This document shows, one piece after another, positions 8,887 through 17,322 of a DNA stretch of 60,972 bases. Each line of letters starts with the position of its first letter. The stretch's first letter is position 1. A program made the position numbers and the translations under genes. The DNA is from an uncultured Clostridia bacterium. Its GTDB lineage: Bacteria; Bacillota; Clostridia; Christensenellales; UBA1242. Location: assembly GCA_944332185.1 (NCBI GenBank), contig CALVJJ010000007.1:1-60972 (forward strand), written 5' to 3'. A model generated the notes under the pieces. It was given only the letters and a program-made list of their open reading frames with translations, searched no databases and was not told where the DNA came from.

Positions 8887-10005
8887 TTACTCAGCGATAT
8901 CAATAACCATATCTAATAATGCCATGCTACTAGCATAATCTGGTCTAAAATATTGTAATTCTTTTGGACAAACCAATTTTACTTTTTTATCTAGTATTTG
9001 CGATAGAATTTCTGTCGCTCCCACTAAATATCCAAGCCCCCCACCTGTCAAATAGACATTGGTCTCACTTGTGATATCGACGGAAAATTGATCCATACAA
9101 TGTCGAATGTAAGTTGCAATACTTTCTACCCTTGCTTTTACTATATCGTTTACAGTTTGACTATAATATTTGACTAATTTGTTGTCTTTATAGATCTCAT
9201 AATAATCATCTTTGGTAGGTTCTATAGACAACACTGTTTTTCTCTTTAATTGTTCAGCTTCAACATATCCTATCTTTAGCATATTCATAAGATCCATGGA
9301 TATGAGTCCACCACCAGAAGTAAATGTCATCAGTTGTACCACAGAATGATTAAGAACGGCACAAACACTAGTCGTGACATTGCCTACATCAATCAAGATA
9401 ACTCCCTTTTTCTGATCTTCTTTATCTACAAGAGCTGATGAAGTTGCTAGACAAGTCGGCAAATATTCTATTTCTGCAATACCTACACTTTTCATGACAT
9501 GACTCATAAGCTCTAGAAACTTTTTTTCTGCAGTGATAATGGACAAATATGCCACAATTTTGCTTGCAACATCTTTTGTAATATCTAGCACTACTTTCTT
9601 TTGATCCAAACTATAACTAATTGGTGCAATATGGATCACTTCATGTGTTTCGGGTATAAAAGACAAATCTATATTCTCTAAAAACCATTGCAAATGTTTT
9701 TCTTTGATACGAGTTGGTTTTTTAAAATGCAATTCTTCTTCCATCATACTAGACACCAAAAATTCATCAGGTACACCAATGAACAATTTTGTAATTCGTT
9801 TTGATGTAGATTTTTCTGCTTCAATGACGAGTTGTGATACAATCTCCGACAATTTTTCTTCATTCAAAAATTCGCCTTCCATGAAGCCATCATATTCTGC
9901 TTCACATTTTGTCAAAATATGCACACCATCTTTTGACTTAAACCCAACAAGCAATACAATTTTTGATGAACCAAAATCAATGACTGCAAATTCTTTTCTT
10001 GTCAC
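8887..10005 (-). CDS. ftsA: FtsA-type actin-like division protein
   Basis: A 372-residue actin/Hsp70-fold protein. The phosphate-1 motif VIDFGSSKI (8-16) and the adenosine-site TGGG near residue 320 are visible. The phosphate-2 motif reads DVGNVTT (206-212) where FtsA usually has DIGGGTT. The chain ends at ...ALLDMVIDIAE without the basic amphipathic helix that normally anchors FtsA to the membrane. The start is GTG at 10005, preceded by GGGGG. It is co-transcribed with ftsZ, which supports the FtsA assignment. Known role: tether FtsZ to the membrane and recruit divisome proteins; how this copy would reach the membrane is unclear. Confidence 0.82.
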   Translation of the reverse strand: MTRKEFAVIDFGSSKIVLLVGFKSKDGVHILTKCEAEYDGFMEGEFLNEEKLSEIVSQLVIEAEKSTSKRITKLFIGVPDEFLVSSMMEEELHFKKPTRIKEKHLQWFLENIDLSFIPETHEVIHIAPISYSLDQKKVVLDITKDVASKIVAYLSIITAEKKFLELMSHVMKSVGIAEIEYLPTCLATSSALVDKEDQKKGVILIDVGNVTTSVCAVLNHSVVQLMTFTSGGGLISMDLMNMLKIGYVEAEQLKRKTVLSIEPTKDDYYEIYKDNKLVKYYSQTVNDIVKARVESIATYIRHCMDQFSVDITSETNVYLTGGGLGYLVGATEILSQILDKKVKLVCPKELQYFRPDYASSMALLDMVIDIAE

Positions 10006-10069
10006 TTTATCCCCCGTATGTGTATGTTATCATCGCATAAAGATAAATATTTATACAATTTACATACTA

Positions 10070-10099
10070 ATTATACAATTATGTCAAGAGCAATGTCAA
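10070..10099 (-). promoter_or_regulatory. Sigma-A promoter for ftsA-ftsZ
   Basis: Minus strand TTGACA (10099-10094), 18-base spacer, TATAAT (10075-10070). It lies between the ftsQ terminator and ftsA, so ftsA-ftsZ form a separate unit. A second TTGACA sits inside the spacer. Confidence 0.7.
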
Positions 10100-10163
10100 A
10101 CTTTTTGATTAGGCTTTTTAAAAATTTGTATTCTCATTTTCTTCCATTTTCTTTTATAAAAAT

Positions 10164-10190
10164 AAAAAAGGTATCTTTGCTAGATACCTT
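10164..10190 (-). terminator. Terminator at the end of ftsQ
   Basis: GGTATC and GATACC pair around a 7-base loop and are followed on the minus strand by TTTTTTA. It ends the mraZ-to-ftsQ part of the cluster. Confidence 0.8.
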
Positions 10191-10982
10191 TTACGCTTTA
10201 CTTCTAATCTCATAACTAATCTGTCCATCTTTTTCAAACACACAAACAACGACATTGGTTTGATGATTTTGTTTTAGAGTTTCAAATCCATCAAAAGCAA
10301 TTCCTAATTTTTCATCAAGTAGATTACTTGTACCATCAATGAGCATTTCAATCCCATAGTCACGTTTTGTTTCAATTCTTATTTGTTCGTTGAGCATATT
10401 ATATTGGATAGATTGTATCATACTCTTCATGGCAAGTATATTATAATCATAAGACTGTAAAGATTGACTTATTTGGTGAAATACATCATTAGCCGTAGAT
10501 AGTTGAAGAAAATCTCCTTCTCCAAATTGGTAAACAATCGTATAATTGGCACACTCTATGGCAATAGGAGTAAGTTCCAATTCCCAATATGCTTCTTCAT
10601 CAACAATATCTAGTACTTTAAAATCTTCATCTAATAAAACATAAGTATTTTCTATCTCATTGTGCAATGAATATAATACCTGTCTTTCTTCAATGTAGAC
10701 AACAAATCGATTCGGAAATTTTGTTTCGATCTGCACCACTTTTGCATAAGGATTATTTTTTTCTATGCGAGCAATATAGTCATCTTTATTTTGTAAAAAC
10801 AAACTTTTCCCAAACGCAAAATCCCCATCATTAATGATCTTTTTCTCTTCAAAACTATGTTCTAGTGTAGGAGCCACAAAAAAAACATTGACGCTTTGTA
10901 AAGTAAAAACTGTCATCATAATCACAATAAAAAGGATTACAAATACAATACTGAATAAAGCAATCAATTTTTTCTTTGTCAT
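10191..10982 (-). CDS. ftsQ: Cell division protein FtsQ/DivIB
   Basis: A 263-residue bitopic protein: a short cytoplasmic N-terminus with lysines, one membrane helix (about 7-29), then an extracytoplasmic POTRA-like domain with the family stretch FPNRFVVYIEERQ. FtsQ/DivIB links FtsL and the septal synthase to the ring. The ATG at 10982 has GGGGG eight bases ahead. It follows murA by 10 bases and is the last gene before a terminator. Confidence 0.85.
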   Translation of the reverse strand: MTKKKLIALFSIVFVILFIVIMMTVFTLQSVNVFFVAPTLEHSFEEKKIINDGDFAFGKSLFLQNKDDYIARIEKNNPYAKVVQIETKFPNRFVVYIEERQVLYSLHNEIENTYVLLDEDFKVLDIVDEEAYWELELTPIAIECANYTIVYQFGEGDFLQLSTANDVFHQISQSLQSYDYNILAMKSMIQSIQYNMLNEQIRIETKRDYGIEMLIDGTSNLLDEKLGIAFDGFETLKQNHQTNVVVCVFEKDGQISYEIRSKA

Positions 10983-10992
10983 ATATCCCCCT

Positions 10993-12246
10993 TTATGATT
11001 GTCTTGTGATACCAACTGATATCATACGAAAAATATCTTCTATTTTTTCATAACCCCTATCAATATGATGTATATGTTGCACTGTTGTGTCGCCCTCTGC
11101 TTTTAGGCCTGCTATCACAAGTCCAGCACCAGCTCTAAGATCAGTTGCAACCACCTGTGTCCCTTTTAATTTTTTCACGCCTTGCACAAACGCTGTATTG
11201 CCATTCGTGCTAATTTTTGCACCCATAGCATTCAAATATTTTGCAATACCAAAGCGATTCTCAAAGATGGTTTCTGTGATTTGACATTTTCCTTTACCAG
11301 TACTAGCAAATACCATATAAATACTTTGCAAATCTGTTGGAAAAGCAGGATACACCCCAGTCACAACACTTGCAACGTTTTTACGTTTTTTCGTACTTTC
11401 TATTTCGATTATATCATTTTCCGTCTTAACATGGCAACCACTTTCAATAAGTTTTGCTATCAAACTTTCATTGTGCTCTGGGATACAATGATGCAATGTA
11501 ATTTTCCCGCCCAGTGTTGCACAGGCTAGTAAAAGCGTACCGGTAACAATTCTATCTGGAATAGGCCTATAGGTAATTCCCTTTAATTCTTTCACCCCTG
11601 TTATATAGATGGTATCTGTACCAGCACCTATCACTTTTCCTCCCATTTGATTGATAAAATTCGCTAAATCTACGATTTCTGGTTCTTTTGCAACATTATG
11701 TAAAATCGTTGTACCTTCTAAAAACACACTAGCCATCATCAAATTTTCAGTAGCTCCAACACTTGGGAATTTTAAGGTCAGTTCCCCATGATGCATGTGA
11801 TCTCCTTTGCAAATTAGATAGCCATCTTTTTCATCAATGGTAGCCCCTAAAGCTCTTAACCCCTCTAAATGAATATCAATAGGTCTAGCCCCTATATTAC
11901 ACCCTCCGGGATAGGCAATCGTGGCTTCTTTCCATTTGGCAAGCATTGGGCCTAATAAAAAGATAGAACTTCTAATTTGTTTGGTGTATTTTTCTTCGGC
12001 AATAGTAGAATTTTTATGATAAGTATGAATATAAAGATTATTTTTCCTTTTAAAAATTTTTAATCCAAAACCTTTTAAAATACGCACCATCATATCAATA
12101 TCTGAAAATGCTGGTATGTTTTCGATCACTACTCTATCTTTTGCTAAAATAGATCCTGCCAGTATTGGTAATGTGGCATTTTTGCTCGTACCAACTTCTA
12201 TAGATCCATATACTTCTTGTGGACCATGAATAAAAAATGATTGCAT
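10993..12246 (-). CDS. murA: UDP-N-acetylglucosamine 1-carboxyvinyltransferase MurA
   Basis: A 417-residue enzyme making the first committed peptidoglycan precursor, transferring enolpyruvate from PEP to UDP-GlcNAc. Lys22-Asn23 (TSKNATLPIL) and the loop Cys116 in YPGGCNIGARPID are present; this Cys is the fosfomycin target. Length is normal. The ATG follows AGAGGAG. It lies between ftsW and ftsQ, in the place where murG or murB stands in Bacillus. A 92-base gap after ftsW contains a TATAAT but no good -35 box. Confidence 0.96.
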   Translation of the reverse strand: MQSFFIHGPQEVYGSIEVGTSKNATLPILAGSILAKDRVVIENIPAFSDIDMMVRILKGFGLKIFKRKNNLYIHTYHKNSTIAEEKYTKQIRSSIFLLGPMLAKWKEATIAYPGGCNIGARPIDIHLEGLRALGATIDEKDGYLICKGDHMHHGELTLKFPSVGATENLMMASVFLEGTTILHNVAKEPEIVDLANFINQMGGKVIGAGTDTIYITGVKELKGITYRPIPDRIVTGTLLLACATLGGKITLHHCIPEHNESLIAKLIESGCHVKTENDIIEIESTKKRKNVASVVTGVYPAFPTDLQSIYMVFASTGKGKCQITETIFENRFGIAKYLNAMGAKISTNGNTAFVQGVKKLKGTQVVATDLRAGAGLVIAGLKAEGDTTVQHIHHIDRGYEKIEDIFRMISVGITRQS

Positions 12247-12338
12247 ACTTTTCTCCTCTTCCTTTTTTGTTTTCCCTATCTTTTAGTAAGAATAACATTC
12301 TATTATATTGTATGGAAAAAAGTTGTAGGAGTGTGTTT

Positions 12339-13508
12339 TTATTTCACAAGGTTTTTTGATAGTTTTATTTTTTTAAAAAACATTTTTTGCTTCTTTGTTG
12401 GTACAGATACATAGACCTTTTCTTCTTGCCCTGCAATACTGACAAGCAGTCCAATACCTCCTAAAAAGACAGATAGGCTGGTTCCCCCTGCACTTATAAA
12501 AGGAAGAGGAATTCCTGTTGGCGGAATACTACCCGTGACAACTGCAAAATTGATAAGCGTTTGGATCGCAATAACACAAACAATACCAAAACTCATATAA
12601 GCACCTAGTCTATCTTTGGTATGCAAAGCAATTTTGATACCTTCTTTAATGACAACTAGATAGGCAATGCATAATACTACAATACCTACAAAGCCAAATT
12701 CTTCTCCAATGATACTTAGGATAAAATCTGATTCACTAAAAGGCAAAAATAAATACTTTTGTCTACTGCCTAGATACCCTAATCCAAACCACCCTCCTGC
12801 ACCTAAAGAATATAAAGATTGAATGAGTTGAAAACCTTCATCTTTTGGACTTCCCCACGGATTTAAAAATGCTGTCAATCTTTGTAATCGATATGGCTCT
12901 ATGATAATGAGAATGGGTACAAGTAATAAGGCAGGAATAGAAAGCATGAGTAAGTGTTTCATGCGAATTCCCCCTACCAATAACATACAAAGCATGACAC
13001 AGCCAATACACAAAGTCACACTAAGATTCGGTTCCAGTAATACAAGTAGACAAATACAACCTCCCACGATCAGTGGAACGATCATACCTTGAAAAGTTGG
13101 CATTTTTTTATATTCTTTACTCATATAACACGCCACAAAAATAACATAAGCAAATTTTGCCACTTCACTAGATTGTAAGGTAAGCCCGCCAAATCCAATC
13201 CATCTTCTTGCCCCATTGCTTGATATTCCAATGAACGGAACAAAAACCAATACAAGCAGTATCACAGCTCCACCAATGATATACCATCGTATCTTTACCA
13301 ATCGATGATAATCTACTTTAAGTGCTAAAAAGAATAATCCAATCCCTAATACAAAACCAAATAGTTGTTTTTTGACAAAGTGAAAAGCATCATCATAATT
13401 TACTTTTGCTGAATAACAACTTGCACTATAGATCATAAACATACCAAAAATACACAATCCTAATACGCAAAGTACAAGCACTTTGCTTTTTTTAATTTTT
13501 GTCAACAT
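12339..13508 (-). CDS. ftsW: Peptidoglycan glycosyltransferase FtsW/SpoVE
   Basis: A 389-residue SEDS-family protein with ten predicted membrane helices that polymerises lipid II with its partner class B PBP. The family patch SSNGARRWIGFGGLTLQSSEVAKFA-like segment (near residue 100) and the late FISAGGTS motif are present. The start overlaps the end of murD by 17 bases. In spore formers the protein at this locus serves septation and often the spore cortex (SpoVE); the sequence alone does not separate these roles. Confidence 0.93.
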   Translation of the reverse strand: MLTKIKKSKVLVLCVLGLCIFGMFMIYSASCYSAKVNYDDAFHFVKKQLFGFVLGIGLFFLALKVDYHRLVKIRWYIIGGAVILLVLVFVPFIGISSNGARRWIGFGGLTLQSSEVAKFAYVIFVACYMSKEYKKMPTFQGMIVPLIVGGCICLLVLLEPNLSVTLCIGCVMLCMLLVGGIRMKHLLMLSIPALLLVPILIIIEPYRLQRLTAFLNPWGSPKDEGFQLIQSLYSLGAGGWFGLGYLGSRQKYLFLPFSESDFILSIIGEEFGFVGIVVLCIAYLVVIKEGIKIALHTKDRLGAYMSFGIVCVIAIQTLINFAVVTGSIPPTGIPLPFISAGGTSLSVFLGGIGLLVSIAGQEEKVYVSVPTKKQKMFFKKIKLSKNLVK

Positions 13509-14781
13509 TCTCTACCCCTTTGACATATTGTTGCCACATATCTCCACGTTCGGCATAAGATGAAAATTCATCAAAACTAGAACAGGCTGGACTTAACAAA
13601 ACAATATCTCCTTTGTTTGCTTTACTTTTTACATATTTTGTCGCTTCTTGTAGTGTAGGATAGTATTTGTAAGGTATCTTGGTATATTTTTTTACATTTT
13701 TTGCAATCTTTTGTCCACAACCACCAAAACAAACTATATAATAGACACACGTAGGCAAAGTCTTCAAAAACTCTTTAAAATTTAATTTTTTATCTTGTCC
13801 ACCCAGCATCAAAATAACAGAATGGTCAAAATTACTGAGTGCATTTTTTACAGCATGGATATTGGTGGCTTTACTATCATCATAATAGGTCACTTGGTCA
13901 ATGATGGCGACTTTTTGCAGTCTATGTGGCAAAGGCTGGTAGTTCCTTAAAGTATGTATAATGCTATCTTTATCAATATGTAAAATTTTTCCTACACATA
14001 TCATAGCTAATGCATTATCTATATTGCTGATCAAAAATTGCGTATCACGTAAAGGCAATAAAAACTCTTTTTGATAATAAATATTTCCATTATCTACATA
14101 GCAATAACTGCCCGCATACTCTTTATCAAACTTATGTACATTGTATAGGTGTCGACATACAATATTCTTGTCAGCACCGTTTACTACAGCAAATGTTTCT
14201 TTACTATTATTTTTAAAAATAGATAGTTTTGCTTTTTGATAATTTGTCCATGTTTTGTGCCTATCTAGATGATCAGAATCAATGTTAAGTAGCACTGCAA
14301 TTTTAGGAGAAAATTTATCAATAGCTTCTAATTGAAAAGAACTTACTTCTACCACTAAATAATCTAGTTCTTTCCCCACAAATTGACTCAATGGAACTCC
14401 CACATTGCCAGCCACTTCTGCTTTTAGTCCTGCATGGTTGAGCATATCACAGATCAAATGTACCGTTGTGGTTTTTCCATTGGTACCAGTCACAGCAATC
14501 ATAGGTGTCTTGATATACATACTTGCAAATTCAAGTTCACTCATCACTTTGATAGATTTTTTGATAGCATACTGAATGATTGGAGTATAGATAGATACCC
14601 CGGGAGACAAGATAATGGTATCAAATTGCAAAATATTTTTTTTATGTAGTTGCGATAGATAGCAACCACCACTTACTTGCAAATGGTCATCATAAATTTT
14701 GTAAGCAATCAATTTTTGTTGCACAATTTGTTCTACTGCTTTCCCACTTTTTCCATACCCATACAGTAACACGTTTTTCAT
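13492..14781 (-). CDS. murD: UDP-N-acetylmuramoylalanine--D-glutamate ligase MurD
   Basis: A 429-residue cytoplasmic Mur ligase adding D-Glu to UDP-MurNAc-L-Ala. It shows the N-terminal Rossmann motif YGYGKSGKA, the ATP loop VTGTNGKTTT and the C-terminal domain with YYDDSKATN and LLSPACSSFDEF, a MurD hallmark. The ATG at 14781 follows AAGGAG; an upstream ATG six codons earlier has no site. It is followed by ftsW with overlap and preceded by mraY with an 10-base gap. Confidence 0.96.
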   Translation of the reverse strand: MKNVLLYGYGKSGKAVEQIVQQKLIAYKIYDDHLQVSGGCYLSQLHKKNILQFDTIILSPGVSIYTPIIQYAIKKSIKVMSELEFASMYIKTPMIAVTGTNGKTTTVHLICDMLNHAGLKAEVAGNVGVPLSQFVGKELDYLVVEVSSFQLEAIDKFSPKIAVLLNIDSDHLDRHKTWTNYQKAKLSIFKNNSKETFAVVNGADKNIVCRHLYNVHKFDKEYAGSYCYVDNGNIYYQKEFLLPLRDTQFLISNIDNALAMICVGKILHIDKDSIIHTLRNYQPLPHRLQKVAIIDQVTYYDDSKATNIHAVKNALSNFDHSVILMLGGQDKKLNFKEFLKTLPTCVYYIVCFGGCGQKIAKNVKKYTKIPYKYYPTLQEATKYVKSKANKGDIVLLSPACSSFDEFSSYAERGDMWQQYVKGVENVDKN

Positions 14782-14791
14782 GATCATCTCC

Positions 14792-15787
14792 TTATGCAAA
14801 ACTGATGATTACAATTCCTACTAAAAATGTAACCACACAATATGCGTACACAATTTTACTTTCACTATACCCTTTTCTTTCAAAATGATGATGTAACGGA
14901 GCCATCAAAAATATTCTTTTTTTTGTCATTTTATAGTACCCTACTTGCAAAACATCACTAATTGCTGACAAAACAAACATAATACCAAAAAAAGGTATCC
15001 ACAAATAAAATTTTGTCATAATGGCAACCATACCTAAAAAACCACCGATTGCCAAAGATCCAGTATCTCCCATAAATACTTTTGCAGGATAGGTATTAAA
15101 ACACAAGAAAGCAAGAATACACCCTAAAAACCCAGCACACAAATACAGAATATTTTTCATTTCTGCTAGGTAAGCCAAACTTTCCCCATTGTTTTCCAAC
15201 ATCTTAATATGTCCCATAAGAAGTATAGAAAACAATATCAAATACACAACACTGACCGAGCCTGCTAATCCATCAAGTCCATCAGTGAGATTGACACTGT
15301 TCGTCATTGCTAATAATAAAAAGATGACAAAAGGAATAATGAGCCAGCCAAAATCTATAGAAGTATGAAAAAAAGGAATATATACATCTGTCCCCACCAA
15401 ATTGGACTGATACACAAATAGTGCAATCAAAACAGCAATGCCTACTTGTCCAATAATCTTTTGATAAGGTTTTAAGCCTTCGTTTTGTTTTAATTTTACT
15501 TTAATAAAATCATCTAAGAATCCTAACAACCCGTACGCAATGGTCGTAGCAAAAATAATAATGGTAAGTTTGGAATACTGTCCTATTGTAAAACAAAATA
15601 CAATCATAAGTCCAAGCAAAAAAATGATTCCACCCATGGTTGGGGTGCCTTGTTTGGATATATGTGTATCTACATACCCCAAAATAGGTTGACCTACCTT
15701 TAAGGATCTTAACCACCTAATACACCAAGGTGCAATCATCAAAGCAATTAAAAATCCCAACAGAAGATTAAAACATATTCTGTTCAT
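14792..15787 (-). CDS. mraY: Phospho-N-acetylmuramoyl-pentapeptide transferase MraY
   Basis: A 331-residue integral membrane enzyme with ten helices that links UDP-MurNAc-pentapeptide to undecaprenyl phosphate, forming lipid I. Catalytic and Mg-binding motifs are visible: TPTMGG, the FLDDFIK aspartates, SVNLTDGLDGLAGS, and the late PLHHHFE. The ATG follows AGGAGG. It lies between murE and murD as in most Firmicutes. Confidence 0.97.
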   Translation of the reverse strand: MNRICFNLLLGFLIALMIAPWCIRWLRSLKVGQPILGYVDTHISKQGTPTMGGIIFLLGLMIVFCFTIGQYSKLTIIIFATTIAYGLLGFLDDFIKVKLKQNEGLKPYQKIIGQVGIAVLIALFVYQSNLVGTDVYIPFFHTSIDFGWLIIPFVIFLLLAMTNSVNLTDGLDGLAGSVSVVYLILFSILLMGHIKMLENNGESLAYLAEMKNILYLCAGFLGCILAFLCFNTYPAKVFMGDTGSLAIGGFLGMVAIMTKFYLWIPFFGIMFVLSAISDVLQVGYYKMTKKRIFLMAPLHHHFERKGYSESKIVYAYCVVTFLVGIVIISFA

Positions 15788-15801
15788 GCTTCCTCCTAGT
15801 A

Positions 15802-17241
15802 TTACTCTTTTGCACGTATCATCGACTTTATGACTTCTACTTCTTGATAAGGTACTAATTGCCCATCAATTTTTTGATATTTTTCTGCTCCTTTTCCCAA
15901 ACACACTAACACATCATGTTCTTTTAATTGTGATATCGCAAATTTAATTGCCTTTTTGCGATCTTCTATGATAAAAGGGATATACTTTTCTATTCCTTTT
16001 TCAATTCTATGACAAATTGTAGTCACATTTGTTCTATCAGGATTGTCAGCAGTAAGAATGATCACATCTGCATATTTATCTGCAATTTTGCCTAATTGTC
16101 GGCATTTTTCAGCATTTGCATAGTATGTAGTCCCGAATAAAACATATAACTTGTTGTGACAAAACTGTTTTACATGGCTTAATACTTGTTCAAAACTATC
16201 AATAGTGTGTGCAAAATCTACAATAATGGTTTTCTTGTCATCATGAATAACTTCCATTCTCCCATCTATTTTTTTCATATTTTCAATACCTTTTGCAATA
16301 ACAGGTCCAGCAATTCCTAGTAATTTTGCAACTGTAATACATGCTAAAATATTATAGACATTATACGTTCCTACTAAACTGGTAGTAATATACAAAATAT
16401 CATCTAGACAATTCACAATAAAAGTCATGCCATCAAGATGCATTTCTACATCAACAGCAAAAGTATTGGCAGGATTGTAAAGAGCATAAGTTACACAACT
16501 AATATTACTATTTTTTGCTATATATACACCAAAATTTTGATCCACATTGACAACAGCTTCTTTCATAAAAGGTTGCTTAAAGTATTGCATTTTTGTATTG
16601 GCATACTTTTCAAAAGTTTTAAAAAATTCTATATGTTCATACGTAATAGAAGTTAGTACCCCCACCGCTAAGGTAATGCCTTCCATTTTTTGTAAGGCAA
16701 TAGCATGTGCACTCACTTCCATGACCACATGTGTCACACCCCTTTCCACCATTTGTAAAAACAAATGATGTAATATAATAGGATCTGGTGTTGTCATTCC
16801 GTAAAATAATATTTCATCACCAATTTTTGCTCCATCAGTTCCAATAATTCCATAAGATATACCTTGCTCTTTTAGAATAGAAGCTAAAATATATGTACAA
16901 CTTGTCTTCCCATTCGATCCAGTCACACCGATGATTGTCAAACGGTCACAAGCCCTTTGATAAAAGTTTTTTGCCATAATTGCCATGGCTTTTCTTGTAT
17001 CTTTCACAATTATTTGTGTCACAGAGATCGACAAATACTTTTCTGTTACAATGGCTATTGCACCATGACTTACTGCATCAAAAGCATACTGCGATCCATC
17101 AAGATGTTCTCCTTGTATGCAAAAGAATACAGAATTTCTTTGAATATCTTGATGAAAATGACTAAGATACTCAATCTCTATATTGAGATTGCCTTGTGTA
17201 GCCACAACATCTACATCTTGTAATAGTTTTTTTAGTTCCAT
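15802..17241 (-). CDS. murE: UDP-MurNAc-tripeptide synthetase MurE, divergent
   Basis: A 479-residue Mur ligase that adds the third residue of the stem peptide. The ATP loop GVTGSNGKTS (105-114), TTPDP (150-154) and HVVMEVSAHA (171-180) identify MurE. The C-terminal substrate domain is unusual: DFAHTIDSFE has Ile where Pro is typical, LFGTTYYANAEK (368-379) replaces the family's FGCGGDRD, and the specificity motif is DNPDR (399-403) rather than DNPR. The diamino acid it adds is therefore uncertain. The ATG at 17241 follows AAGGAG. Confidence 0.9.
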   Translation of the reverse strand: MELKKLLQDVDVVATQGNLNIEIEYLSHFHQDIQRNSVFFCIQGEHLDGSQYAFDAVSHGAIAIVTEKYLSISVTQIIVKDTRKAMAIMAKNFYQRACDRLTIIGVTGSNGKTSCTYILASILKEQGISYGIIGTDGAKIGDEILFYGMTTPDPIILHHLFLQMVERGVTHVVMEVSAHAIALQKMEGITLAVGVLTSITYEHIEFFKTFEKYANTKMQYFKQPFMKEAVVNVDQNFGVYIAKNSNISCVTYALYNPANTFAVDVEMHLDGMTFIVNCLDDILYITTSLVGTYNVYNILACITVAKLLGIAGPVIAKGIENMKKIDGRMEVIHDDKKTIIVDFAHTIDSFEQVLSHVKQFCHNKLYVLFGTTYYANAEKCRQLGKIADKYADVIILTADNPDRTNVTTICHRIEKGIEKYIPFIIEDRKKAIKFAISQLKEHDVLVCLGKGAEKYQKIDGQLVPYQEVEVIKSMIRAKE

Positions 17242-17322
17242 GCTTGCTCCTTTTTTACATTGTAGCATATCCATTATAAGAAAAACCCATCATGACATAA
17301 TTCGTGTATTTTCGCTTGAAAA

